Source: Oscillospiraceae bacterium (lineage in GTDB: Bacteria > Bacillota > Clostridia > Oscillospirales > CAG-272). Taken from it: DNA of 64,000 nt. The stretch's first letter is position 1. Each line of letters starts with the position of its first letter. A program made the translations under genes and the position numbers. Below the pieces are notes generated by a model. That model searched no databases. It was not told where the DNA came from and was given only the letters and a program-made list of their open reading frames with translations. The stretch spans positions 16,267 through 80,266 of the forward strand of contig SVRE01000002.1 in the NCBI GenBank assembly GCA_015065005.1. Reading direction: 5' to 3'. Shown here one piece after another: positions 33,114 to 41,753 of the stretch.

Positions 33114-33437
33114 TTATTTCTTGTTTTTCTTTTGATTCTGCTTGGAGTACTCCATAGCCTGTTCCTTAGTCATGCCAAGTTTTTCTTGTGCATAATAGTA
33201 CTTGTAAACACCTGCGTGGTCGTGTTGACATTGGAGATAACCTAAACGAACACCCTGCTCGATTTCAGTGAGCTGTTCGCCCTCCTTATCACCCCACATA
33301 TGAACACGCTTTCTGTTTTCTTGTGCATAACCCTTCGCTCTTGTATGAGGGTAAGCCCAACGACCTTTGTCGTACTTCTTCTTTTCTACCGGAGCAGCTT
33401 GTGCCGCTTCTGGCTTCTTTGACTTTGAATTAGCCAT
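33114..33437 (-). CDS. Lys-rich hypothetical protein, first gene of Rep-element operon
   Basis: 107 residues. Lys/Ala-rich unstructured N-terminus, then GRWAYPHTRAKGYAQENRKRV and GYLQCQHDHAGVYKYYYAQE. Probably a small nucleic-acid-binding or structural protein. AAAGGAA upstream. The operon runs 33437 to 27461 on the minus strand. Confidence 0.62.
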   Translation of the reverse strand: MANSKSKKPEAAQAAPVEKKKYDKGRWAYPHTRAKGYAQENRKRVHMWGDKEGEQLTEIEQGVRLGYLQCQHDHAGVYKYYYAQEKLGMTKEQAMEYSKQNQKKNKK

Positions 33438-33884
33438 CTTAAAATTTTCCTTTCGTATCTATAACATAATAGTAATGGTTCGGCTCTTCGCCTATATTCA
33501 ATTTTCAATTTGTAATCAGAGCTTATTTTAAACATTTTGTTCGTGCGATCTGTTTTGGTCGGTGGCCACCGTTATCTACCTCGTAGTACCGCAACAACCA
33601 ATCGTTTTTCTTTCACTCTTACGTGATTACGATAACAGTATAGCTTAGAAAAAAGGTGTTTTCCACTAACTGACTCGCCCAAATTCAATTACTTTTCATC
33701 CACTTTCTTGTCACACTTTTTACTCAAATATTTATTCGTTTTTACTAACCCTCACTAAACCTTGACTAACTCTACATATGAAAAAAGGACAAGGCTTTTG
33801 TTGCCCTGTCCCAATTTATCAATCTGCAATTGTACGATTTTCAATTTTGCTTTGAAAACATTTTAATATTATTGTAAAAAACTC
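33438..33884. other. non-coding region upstream of Rep-element operon
   Basis: No gene supported. It holds a perfect 12-bp palindrome CGGTGGCCACCG (33560-33571), a GGACAAGGC/GCCCTGTCC hairpin (about 33786-33810), and a GTGTTTTCCACTAACTGA stretch that recurs in diverged form near 42744. It could carry the operon promoter and a nick site. Confidence 0.45.
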
Positions 33885-33923
33885 TTGTAAAATCGTTAGA
33901 AAAAGTATATAATATTTCTAACG
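33885..33923 (+). promoter_or_regulatory. AbiE promoter with operator-like inverted repeat
   Basis: TTGTAA, 17-bp spacer, TATAAT (33908-33913). Arms CGTTAGAAA (33894-33902) and TTTCTAACG (33915-33923) form a perfect 9-bp inverted repeat around the -10, fitting autorepression by the AbiEi antitoxin. Confidence 0.8.
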
Positions 33924-33933
33924 AGGTGATGGC

Positions 33934-34542
33934 ATGGATAAAACAATTAACTTGCAACTTGTAAGAGATAGGATTAATGCATCTGAAATTGGTACAGTGT
34001 TTGTAGCAATGGACTTTGTTGATATCTCAGACAAGACGAATATAAATGCTTATTTGGCCCGTCTGGTTGATGAGGGGCTTGTTCGTCGTATTCTGCGTGG
34101 AGTTTACGACAAGCCTGAATTTAATGAATTTTTAGGCGAATTTGTAGCACCGGCACCAGACAAGGTGGCAAATGCACTTGCACGTAATTTCGGCTGGACT
34201 ATTGTTCCTTGTGGAGACACTGCATTAAATTTACTTGGCTTATCCACACAGGTTCCTGCAACTTGGGTTTATGTAAGTGATGGCACATATAAGGAATACA
34301 CCTACGATAATACCACCATTCAGTTTAAAAGAACAACCAATAAAGAGGTTTCCAAACTGTCATATAAAACAGCACTTGTAATTCAAGCATTAAAGGCTCT
34401 CGGCAAGGACAAAATAGATGATACCGTTATTAGTCGTTTAAGAAAACTTTTGACAGACGAAGAAAAGAAAAATATGCTTGATGAAGCAAAGGCAGCAACC
34501 TCTTGGATTTACGAATATATCAAACTAATTTGTAGGAGCTGA
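33934..34542 (+). CDS. abiEi: AbiEi-type antitoxin
   Basis: 202 residues. N-terminal winged-helix region (VRDRINASEIGTVFVAMDFVD...INAYLARLVDEGLVRRILRGVYD) and the DUF6088-type core (VANALARNFGWTIVPCGDTALNLLGLSTQVPATWVYVSDG). In AbiE systems this protein represses its own promoter and counters the nucleotidyltransferase toxin encoded next. The paired inverted repeat at the promoter supports this. It is 4 bases from abiEii. Confidence 0.9.
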   Translation: MDKTINLQLVRDRINASEIGTVFVAMDFVDISDKTNINAYLARLVDEGLVRRILRGVYDKPEFNEFLGEFVAPAPDKVANALARNFGWTIVPCGDTALNLLGLSTQVPATWVYVSDGTYKEYTYDNTTIQFKRTTNKEVSKLSYKTALVIQALKALGKDKIDDTVISRLRKLLTDEEKKNMLDEAKAATSWIYEYIKLICRS

Positions 34543-34546
34543 CAAT

Positions 34547-35551
34547 ATGCGTAACATTGCAAAGATTAATGAAAATGATAGAAAGGCGCTCTTTCATAAT
34601 ACTGCTGCAAAGATGGGTATGACGGATGCGATTATAGAAAAGGATTTTTGGGTGTGCTATATGCTTGATTATCTTTTTAACCGTTCTGCTTGGAAAAATA
34701 ATATTGCATTTAAAGGCGGAACAAGTCTGTCAAAAGCATACGGACTAATTGAACGCTTTTCCGAGGATATTGATTTGATTCTTGATTGGCGTGTGCTTGG
34801 CTATGGACTGAACGAGCCTTGGGAAGCGCGTAGTAACTCAAAACAGGATGCTTTCAATAAGGAAGCTAACACAAAAGCTGAGGATTTTTTGCGTGATACC
34901 TTTCTCCCTTCAATAGTTGCAGATTTAACAGATGAGCTTGGTGAAAATATCAAGTGCTTTATTGATGAGGATGACCCTCAAACTGTAAAAATTGCATATC
35001 CAAATAGCTTTTCAGACGTGTCAATTTTGCAAGAAATACGCCTTGAAATTGGTGCTCTCGCTGCTTGGACTCCTGTAAAATTAGCAAAAATAACACCTTA
35101 TGCTGCTGAACAATACGGCAGATTATTCAAGCAACCGTCAACCGAGATTTTAACGGTTTTACCAGAACGTACTTTTTGGGAAAAGGTTACGATTTTACAT
35201 AGAGAAGCCTTTAGAGCTGAGGATAGACCATTTCCATCAAGATATTCAAGACACTATTATGACCTATACCGTATGATGAAAACACAGGTTAAAGATAACG
35301 CCTTGGCAGATAACGACTTGCTTACCCGTGTTGTAGATTTTAAGGACAAGTTCTATCGCTGTCCTTGGGCAAGATATGACCTTGCAAAGCGTGGCACAAT
35401 GAAGTTAATGCCACCCGAATACAATGTGGATAAGCTTCGTGAAGACTATGAGCATATGCAGAATATGCTATTTGGCGAAAAGCCAAGTTTTGAAGAAATT
35501 CTGCAAAGTATTGAAGAATTAGAGAAAAATATAAATGAAAAAGGTGCCTAA
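34547..35551 (+). CDS. abiEii: AbiEii-type nucleotidyltransferase toxin
   Basis: 334 residues. Nucleotidyltransferase core KGGTSLSKAYGLIERFSEDIDLIL (about 55-80) with the GGTS...D-x-D signature, then FWEKVTILHREAFR and RHYYDLYRMM, all typical of AbiEii/MenT-like toxins that modify tRNA and stop growth on phage infection. Complete length. Forms an operon with abiEi. Confidence 0.92.
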   Translation: MRNIAKINENDRKALFHNTAAKMGMTDAIIEKDFWVCYMLDYLFNRSAWKNNIAFKGGTSLSKAYGLIERFSEDIDLILDWRVLGYGLNEPWEARSNSKQDAFNKEANTKAEDFLRDTFLPSIVADLTDELGENIKCFIDEDDPQTVKIAYPNSFSDVSILQEIRLEIGALAAWTPVKLAKITPYAAEQYGRLFKQPSTEILTVLPERTFWEKVTILHREAFRAEDRPFPSRYSRHYYDLYRMMKTQVKDNALADNDLLTRVVDFKDKFYRCPWARYDLAKRGTMKLMPPEYNVDKLREDYEHMQNMLFGEKPSFEEILQSIEELEKNINEKGA

Positions 35552-35623
35552 ACAACTTTAAAAGCAAAAATCTAAAGAATTTAGTGTTTGGCATAATAGA
35601 AACAATAAAGGATTTTAAACAAT

Positions 35624-37012
35624 ATGGATTTAAGTAAATGTCAAATATTTACTCCGCCACACATTGTAAAATATATGCTTGATAAAATTGATTATACAAG
35701 CAAAATTTTCAACAAAAAAATCATTGACAATGCGTGTGGTACAGGAAATATATTGGTTGAAGTGGTTGAAAGGTTTATTGCAGATGCAAAAAAATCAAAG
35801 AAGACCAATGCAGTTATAAAAAAGGGATTAGAATCATGTATATATGGATATGATATTGATTCTAAAATGGTAGAAGCCTGCATTAATAATTTAAACGAAG
35901 TTGCAGGGCGTTTTAAAATTAGAGATGTTAAATGGAACATATATAATCAAGATGGTCTTTATATTGAAGACTCATTTGACTATGTTGTTGGCAATCCGCC
36001 ATATATTTCGTATTTAGATCTTGAAAAAGATACAAGAGCTAAAACTAAGGAAAAATTCAGCTCTTGTTCCGTGGGTAAATTTGATTATTCATACGCATTT
36101 ATAGAAAAGGGATTGCAAATTCTAAAATTAAACGGAAAAATGGCTATGATAAGTCCAGCAAACATGTTTAAAACGGTATTTGCGGATAAATTAAGAGAGA
36201 TAATAAAACAAGAGTTAACACATATCGTTGATTGCTCGACAATTAAAATATTTGCAGGGGTGTTAACCACATCAGCAATTACCATATACGAAAAAGGATG
36301 CAAATCAAACGTTTTGGTTTACCAAGAATTTGCTGATGCAGAAAAGAAAGAACAAATTATCAAAAAAGACACGCTAGTTGGGAAATGGAATTTTACTAAT
36401 TATATCGAATCGGGAAATAGACGCTTTGGAGATTATTTTAAAGCTTCAAATTGTATAGCAACTTTAGCAAATAAAGTTTTTATACATAAAATCGATGAAC
36501 AAGGAAATTTAGCGATTGATGTAGAACCAGAAGCAGTCAAGGTGGCAATAAGCCCCAAATCTGAGCAATTTGGAATAAAACAGAAGATAATATTTCCATA
36601 TTATTATGAAAACGGTAAACTTAAAAATTATACTGAGAAAGAAATAAATTTAAAGTTTCCTAAGTTAATGAAATATTTAACTTCCAAAAGAGTCGAACTA
36701 ATATCGCGAGACTCGGATAAAAGTGCTAAATGGTATGAATATGGTCGCTCACAGGCATTGAGTAGCATGAACCAAGAAAAACTGCTCATTTCAACCATAA
36801 TAACCAAGGTTGTAAAACTATACAAATTAGATAACAATACAATTCCTTATTCTGGAATTTATATTGTTCCTCGTGGAAATGCTTCTTTGGATGATGCAAA
36901 ACTGATATTACAAACAGAAAGATTTTATAACTACTTACATACTAAAGGAGTAAATGTTAGTGGTGAATCAATAAGAATTTCTTCAAGAGATGTTGAAGAA
37001 TACAGATATTAA
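35624..37012 (+). CDS. N6-adenine DNA methyltransferase of four-gene defence operon
   Basis: 462 residues. SAM-binding motif I (IIDNACGTGNIL, about 34-45), acidic partner YDIDSKMVEA, and catalytic NPPY (VVGNPPYISYLDL, about 124-127), the gamma-class arrangement of TaqI/Eco57I-like enzymes. The C-terminal half (about 230-462) is probably the target-recognition part. It should methylate adenine in a specific DNA site and mark self DNA. It lies 72 bases after AbiEii and 12 bases before the GHKL gene. No fused nuclease is visible. Confidence 0.87.
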   Translation: MDLSKCQIFTPPHIVKYMLDKIDYTSKIFNKKIIDNACGTGNILVEVVERFIADAKKSKKTNAVIKKGLESCIYGYDIDSKMVEACINNLNEVAGRFKIRDVKWNIYNQDGLYIEDSFDYVVGNPPYISYLDLEKDTRAKTKEKFSSCSVGKFDYSYAFIEKGLQILKLNGKMAMISPANMFKTVFADKLREIIKQELTHIVDCSTIKIFAGVLTTSAITIYEKGCKSNVLVYQEFADAEKKEQIIKKDTLVGKWNFTNYIESGNRRFGDYFKASNCIATLANKVFIHKIDEQGNLAIDVEPEAVKVAISPKSEQFGIKQKIIFPYYYENGKLKNYTEKEINLKFPKLMKYLTSKRVELISRDSDKSAKWYEYGRSQALSSMNQEKLLISTIITKVVKLYKLDNNTIPYSGIYIVPRGNASLDDAKLILQTERFYNYLHTKGVNVSGESIRISSRDVEEYRY

Positions 37013-37024
37013 GGAGGGTTTCAA

Positions 37025-39277
37025 ATGGCGAAGATACCTTTTAATGTAGATGCAAATACAGCTAGATTAATAGGCCGAGAAAATGTTTCCAAGTTGGACG
37101 GAGCTATTATAGAAATAATAAAAAATGCGTATGATGCAGATGCAACTATTTGTGCTTTATATTTCGATGAAAGCAACAATAAGTTGTGGATTATTGACAA
37201 TGGTTGTGGAATGGACGAAGAAATTGTGAAAAAGCATTGGATGTCAATAGGATATTCTGACAAAGATGTTGAACTTCGTTCTAACAAAGGTAGGATTAAA
37301 ACAGGAGCAAAAGGAATAGGACGATTTGCATTAGATAGGTTGGGTGCTCATTGTACTATGTATACATATAATGGCGGAAATCACATTGTTTGGACTGTAA
37401 ATTGGGAAGAGTTCATCAGAGGCGTAAATATCAATGAGGTGTATGCCGATTTGGAAAATAGCAATTTCATGGAGAGTGGGTTGCTTGATAAGATACAGAA
37501 TCTTGATGCGAAAAAATTAGCAACTGAAAATTTCAATACGGGTACAATTTTTGAGATAAACGAGTTAAGAGATGCATGGGACGAAAAATTTTTTGATAGA
37601 TTGAAAAATAATTTAACTTCTTTGATTCCACCAAGTTTAGGAAATTCGTTTAAGGTATATTTGTTTGATAACAAGACAACAACAAACGATGCGCAAATCG
37701 TATCGGAACTTCTTACATCATATGACTATGCTGTGGATTTTTCGGTCTCTAATAATGGTGAGGTTAATATAAGTGTTATTAGAAATGAATTTGAATTTGG
37801 ATCGAAAAATGACTATATTTTAAGTGAAGCAGACTTTAACGACAGAGATAAAGAATATTTTAATGGTAAACCGATTGTATTCAATAAGAATGTTAAAGAT
37901 TTCCATATAGGTATTACCGATGAATCACCGTATTGTTTGGGAGCCTTTTCTGGAAAAATGTGTTTTTATAAGATAGTTTCACAAGAAAAGAATGAACAGA
38001 AATTTTACTATAAACCTTTTGAACACAGAAAATCTCTTATCAAAAAATATGGCGGAATAAAAATTTACAGAGATGGATTTAGAGTTAGACCCTATGGAGA
38101 GAGTGGAACGCCACAGTTTGACTGGTTGCTATTATCAAGTCGTCACTATAATTCCGCATATCCAATTAGTTCAAAGTTAGGCAAATGGACAGTAGATTCC
38201 TCACAGGTAATAGGGGAAATTAACATTTCAAGGCTTAATGAAACGCTTAACGATCAAGCCAATAGAGAAGGAATCTTTGAAAACAACGATTTTGAAATAT
38301 TCAAAAAAATAATAATAGAAATACTTTCGTTTTTAGAAGATGACCGTCAACAGGTAATTCGAAAATTGAATGATTTGTGGGAAAAAGAAAATCAATCACA
38401 AAAAGCAGAAGATGAAATTGAAGATAAATACGAAAGATATCAAAAAAACAAAAAAGAAAATAATAATTCGAAATCAGAGGATTTTAAGAATGATGAGTAC
38501 GTACATGTAGAAGATGCGAAAAAGGCGATTGATGGCAAAACTGCTCAAATCAACGATTTAGAAGATGAAAACAGGCTTTTGCGTTCATTGGCTACAACAG
38601 GAATAGCTATAAATACTTATATGCATGAAATGAGAGCGTTGATTCATGATCTTAAGATGAATGCTAAAAGAGCTAGTGAAGCATATCGAATTAGAAAAGA
38701 TATAGATGAAGCAATAGCTGCTATAAATAAGGTTAGAGATGTTACTAAGGATTTTGAGTCTTGGTTTCAAGTCACTATAGGAAGTACTCGTGCAGATAAA
38801 CGAACACGCCAAAAGGTAAATGTGAAAGAGCTAATATTTGAATGTATTGAGTCTTGGGAAAAATCTTTAGGTGATGATATTGAATTCGAGACTAATTTCA
38901 GCGAAGAAGAAATTTGGCTTGTTTGCTTTCCGTATGAAATCGAGTCAATATTCCATAATTTAATCTCCAATTCTTTTAAGTCTTTTAAAAGAGGAAAAAT
39001 AGCTAACAAAAAAATATCAGTATCGGTAGTTGCAAATGAAGATAAAATTATTATAAGCTATAATGATAACGGGGAAGGCTTATTGCCTGAGTTTAAAGTT
39101 AATCCGGACATTATATTAAAACAGATGGTTACTGGAGATATTGTAAACGGTCAAAAGCAAGGTACAGGCTTAGGAATGTGGATAGTTAATAACATAATTT
39201 CTGATTATAAGGGAAGAATAGATTTATCTAAAAATATAAAATCTGAAAATGGTTTTTACATTGACATAATAATATAG
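37025..39277 (+). CDS. dual GHKL ATPase: Hsp90/MutL-like N-terminus plus histidine-kinase C-terminus
   Basis: 750 residues, AAGGAGGG upstream. The N-terminal GHKL domain has the N-box EIIKNAYDADA (E30, N34, D37), G1 DNGCGM (58-63) and G2 GAKGIG (94-99), as in Hsp90/MutL/MORC ATPases. A charged coiled-coil-like stretch spans about 440-530. Then an H-box-like TYMHEMRALIHDL (H534) and a second GHKL domain of histidine-kinase type: N-box FHNLISNS, DNGEG (about 681), GTGLGMW (about 713). No membrane segments, so it is a soluble sensor. It probably senses phage or DNA state with the N-terminal module and signals through phosphorylation to the receiver protein encoded 9 bases downstream. Confidence 0.87.
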   Translation: MAKIPFNVDANTARLIGRENVSKLDGAIIEIIKNAYDADATICALYFDESNNKLWIIDNGCGMDEEIVKKHWMSIGYSDKDVELRSNKGRIKTGAKGIGRFALDRLGAHCTMYTYNGGNHIVWTVNWEEFIRGVNINEVYADLENSNFMESGLLDKIQNLDAKKLATENFNTGTIFEINELRDAWDEKFFDRLKNNLTSLIPPSLGNSFKVYLFDNKTTTNDAQIVSELLTSYDYAVDFSVSNNGEVNISVIRNEFEFGSKNDYILSEADFNDRDKEYFNGKPIVFNKNVKDFHIGITDESPYCLGAFSGKMCFYKIVSQEKNEQKFYYKPFEHRKSLIKKYGGIKIYRDGFRVRPYGESGTPQFDWLLLSSRHYNSAYPISSKLGKWTVDSSQVIGEINISRLNETLNDQANREGIFENNDFEIFKKIIIEILSFLEDDRQQVIRKLNDLWEKENQSQKAEDEIEDKYERYQKNKKENNNSKSEDFKNDEYVHVEDAKKAIDGKTAQINDLEDENRLLRSLATTGIAINTYMHEMRALIHDLKMNAKRASEAYRIRKDIDEAIAAINKVRDVTKDFESWFQVTIGSTRADKRTRQKVNVKELIFECIESWEKSLGDDIEFETNFSEEEIWLVCFPYEIESIFHNLISNSFKSFKRGKIANKKISVSVVANEDKIIISYNDNGEGLLPEFKVNPDIILKQMVTGDIVNGQKQGTGLGMWIVNNIISDYKGRIDLSKNIKSENGFYIDIII

Positions 39278-39286
39278 AGGTGAATT

Positions 39287-39919
39287 ATGTACAGGATAGG
39301 TTATTTGGATGATGAAAATCGAGAATATGAGAATTATAAGGTGGATTTCGCGTTTCATGAAATCGATTTAATTAAAATTACAGGAATAGAAACAAAAGCA
39401 CAACTTAGAGACTATATTCTTGGAGAAAAATTAGATGCGATAATTATTGATTATGATTTATCCAAAAATCACAATGAAGAGTTGATAGATGGGAATTCTT
39501 TAGTTAGATATTTAAATATTGAAATACCCGATTTTCCATCTGTTATTCTAACAAGCTTTGCAGCAGATAGCAGAAATGACAATACTGTTATGCATGCCTT
39601 GATATTGGATAGAAACATAATGACAAATGATGTTGATGGCCCCGAATATTCTAACTTTATTAAGACCATTGAGAATTTGATTACAGTTTTCAAAAAAAGA
39701 ATGGAACTAAATGTTCAAGAATACCAAACTTTAATATTAAGACGAAAAAACTATAATGATTTAACACCCGTTGAAGAGCAAAGACTAATTAGTTTGTATA
39801 AACTTCTTTATTCATATGATCTTATTGATGAAATAAACCCATCATTGCTAACACCTGCCTTGAGTGAAAAGTTAGATAAAGTATTAAATAGCATCAAAAA
39901 ACTAACCGAGGGAAAATAA
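39287..39919 (+). CDS. receiver-domain protein without output domain
   Basis: 210 residues. REC fold: acidic pair D8-D9 (YLDDEN), phosphoacceptor D55 (AIIIDYDL), Thr T89 (SVILTSF). The usual conserved Lys after strand 5 appears missing (LILDRNIM). The C-terminal 80 residues are helical with no DNA-binding motif. It is likely the partner of the kinase upstream and could control the HNH nuclease encoded 4 bases downstream, or act as a phosphate sink. Confidence 0.8.
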   Translation: MYRIGYLDDENREYENYKVDFAFHEIDLIKITGIETKAQLRDYILGEKLDAIIIDYDLSKNHNEELIDGNSLVRYLNIEIPDFPSVILTSFAADSRNDNTVMHALILDRNIMTNDVDGPEYSNFIKTIENLITVFKKRMELNVQEYQTLILRRKNYNDLTPVEEQRLISLYKLLYSYDLIDEINPSLLTPALSEKLDKVLNSIKKLTEGK

Positions 39920-39923
39920 GAAG

Positions 39924-40505
39924 ATGAGAATACACGGGAAGTTTAAAATTAAACGAAGAGAAATTGAAATATCGCATTGGGAAAAACATAAAACACAAGT
40001 TGAGGAAGATTTTTTTGGAATATGTGGATACTGTGGCAACCATTTAAAGGCAACATATTGTCAAAGCCAAATAGATCACTTTGTTCCACAGAAAAAATAT
40101 CCCGAATATAAGAACAAATATAGTAATTTGGTTTTTTCATGTAAGGTATGCAATAACAAAAAACGAGATGATTGGCCCAGTGGTGATCCAAGTAAAAATA
40201 TCACAGATGATGGAAAAAAGGGATATATTGATCCTGCATCTGATGAATATGACGCTAATTTGGAACGATGCAATGATGGCAATATTGTTGGAATAAGCTC
40301 GGTTGGAAAATACATGTCAAATCGTTTAGGCTTTAATTATCGACCAATTAGCGAAATTCATAAAATTGGGGAATTATATGAAGCAATTCAAAATCTTAGA
40401 ACAAAAAGAGAACAGGGAGATTTGGATTATGACCCTGAGCTTTTAAACGAGTTATTTTTAACTTGTGAGGATTTGAGAAATCAAATACATATGCAGAAAG
40501 AATAG
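39924..40505 (+). CDS. HNH nuclease, PtuB-like, putative effector
   Basis: 193 residues. Zinc-binding CGYCG (C34, C37) and CKVCN (C73, C76) enclose QIDHFVPQ (D51-H52) and SNLVF (N68), the HNH pattern seen in PtuB (Septu) and related defence nucleases. The last motif position is NNKKRD rather than His. Residues after about 120 are helical. As last gene of the operon it is the likely DNA- or RNA-cutting effector, restrained by the receiver/kinase and self-protected by methylation; this regulatory logic is inference. Confidence 0.83.
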   Translation: MRIHGKFKIKRREIEISHWEKHKTQVEEDFFGICGYCGNHLKATYCQSQIDHFVPQKKYPEYKNKYSNLVFSCKVCNNKKRDDWPSGDPSKNITDDGKKGYIDPASDEYDANLERCNDGNIVGISSVGKYMSNRLGFNYRPISEIHKIGELYEAIQNLRTKREQGDLDYDPELLNELFLTCEDLRNQIHMQKE

Positions 40506-40566
40506 AACACAGAATTTGTGTTGCTACAAATTAGCTTTTTATAGTTATCATCTATACAAAACTGAA

Positions 40567-40603
40567 AATCAAGGATTTGCAAAACGAAATCCTTGATTTT
40601 TTT
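40567..40603 (+). terminator. terminator of the defence operon
   Basis: AATCAAGGATTT / AAATCCTTGATT followed by TTTTT, 62 bases past the HNH stop. Confidence 0.88.
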
Positions 40604-40863
40604 GTATATATCACATGTTTATTTTACTAAACTAAATATTATTCTCTTTCTAAATTGAAAATAAAATATTTAACACTTATTTATAATTGTAAAGTCAAAT
40701 TATTATGTCATAAAGATCGAATTTTTTATCTCCAGCTATGCCACGATTAATAAATCTTATATGCGATTCGAATGAAAAGAAAATTTAAAGTTATTAACTA
40801 TATATGCTCAGTTTGCAGATTCAATTATTCATAATCGGCGGAGAAAATATTGATATTTTTTGT
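40604..40863. other. A+T-rich intergenic stretch
   Basis: No gene, repeat or clear signal seen. Confidence 0.35.
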
Positions 40864-40938
40864 TTAACTATATTCCTTAGTTCTATAGACATTGGTGGCA
40901 TTTATCATAAAGTCAGGTGTGTAATTTCCGCACATCAT
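40864..40938 (-). CDS. 24-residue coupled small frame
   Basis: MMCGNYTPDFMINATNVYRT and four more residues. GGAGG lies 8 bases upstream inside the preceding gene, and the start overlaps that gene's stop (ATGA). The arrangement suggests real translation, but the peptide is very short. Confidence 0.3.
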   Translation of the reverse strand: MMCGNYTPDFMINATNVYRTKEYS

Positions 40939-41246
40939 ACCTTTTCCTCCTTATTTATTTCATCAAAGAAAAATTTCATTAATTGTTTATTCAATCTCCA
41001 AATATAGTTAGGCGAATAACACATAATATCCGCAGTTGCTTCCTGTGTGTTACTGCTAACATACAAATGATAGTATAACTCATAAAGCTTTGCTGGTGCT
41101 TTACATATCAGTGCGTTGTACCTTTCTACCTTTTTAACTATATCGCACATTCCATAAACGTCGCATACCTTTTGAAACAGTTCTTGCTTGCCATAAAAAT
41201 ATTTGATTTCTGCTAAATCAGCCTTAATTTCCTTCATTGTTATCAT
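40935..41246 (-). CDS. sigma-like/ArpU-like helical regulator
   Basis: 103 residues, AAGGAG upstream. Helical throughout; the C-terminal part (LYELYYHLYVSSNTQEATADIMCYSPNYIWRLNKQL) reads like a region-4-type helix-turn-helix as found in phage late-gene regulators. No firm family. Lies in a minus-strand regulator group of a mobile element, near the LexA-like gene. Confidence 0.6.
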   Translation of the reverse strand: MITMKEIKADLAEIKYFYGKQELFQKVCDVYGMCDIVKKVERYNALICKAPAKLYELYYHLYVSSNTQEATADIMCYSPNYIWRLNKQLMKFFFDEINKEEKV

Positions 41247-41420
41247 TTTTTATCTCCTTTTAATTATATAAAAACTAAAAAATCCTCCACGCACAAAAAA
41301 CCCTTATTAGAGCTTTCTGTTCGTAGAGGATACTATGCCTTGACACGAACCTTATTTATCAAGTAGTGAGTGGGAATTACGTGATCCTGCCACAACCCAG
41401 CTTTGCTTGTAAACGCTTCA

Positions 41421-41594
41421 TTATTTAATTTTTTTGAATTGATTTATAACTCTTATTACCAATTCGTTAATTGTTCGTTGCTCTACTATCAATGAATTAC
41501 AGTTTTTACATACGCCACTGCTTTTTTCTTGATTGATAGTTAATTTCATAGGACTACTACAATTAGGACAACGTGTTTGTTTAACAGCCTGCAC
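41421..41594 (-). CDS. 57-residue zinc-ribbon protein
   Basis: Starts GTG after AGGAGG (spacing 9). Two CxxC knuckles, RCPNCSSP and VCKNCNSL, form a zinc ribbon, followed by a basic helix (ELVIRVINQFKKIK). Probably a small nucleic-acid-binding protein of the element. Confidence 0.7.
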   Translation of the reverse strand: MQAVKQTRCPNCSSPMKLTINQEKSSGVCKNCNSLIVEQRTINELVIRVINQFKKIK

Positions 41595-41753
41595 TATTTT
41601 ACACCTCCTATTTTCCCTCTTGATATTAAAAACAGGAGAATTAATTTACTTTGTAACGGTCGGGATTTCCTTTTACCGAGTAAATTCATTTTTAATATCC
41701 GACTATTTAATTTGTATATATAATCATAGCAATAAAAACGGGTAAGTTATTGC

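Noticed and set aside
26171..33437. Integrated inovirus
   Set aside because: Rep, small membrane proteins and an integrase fit, but no Zot-type ATPase or recognisable coat protein was found, so the element is left unclassified.
41533..41745. 70-codon plus-strand frame
   Set aside because: Antisense to the zinc-ribbon gene and without a ribosome site.
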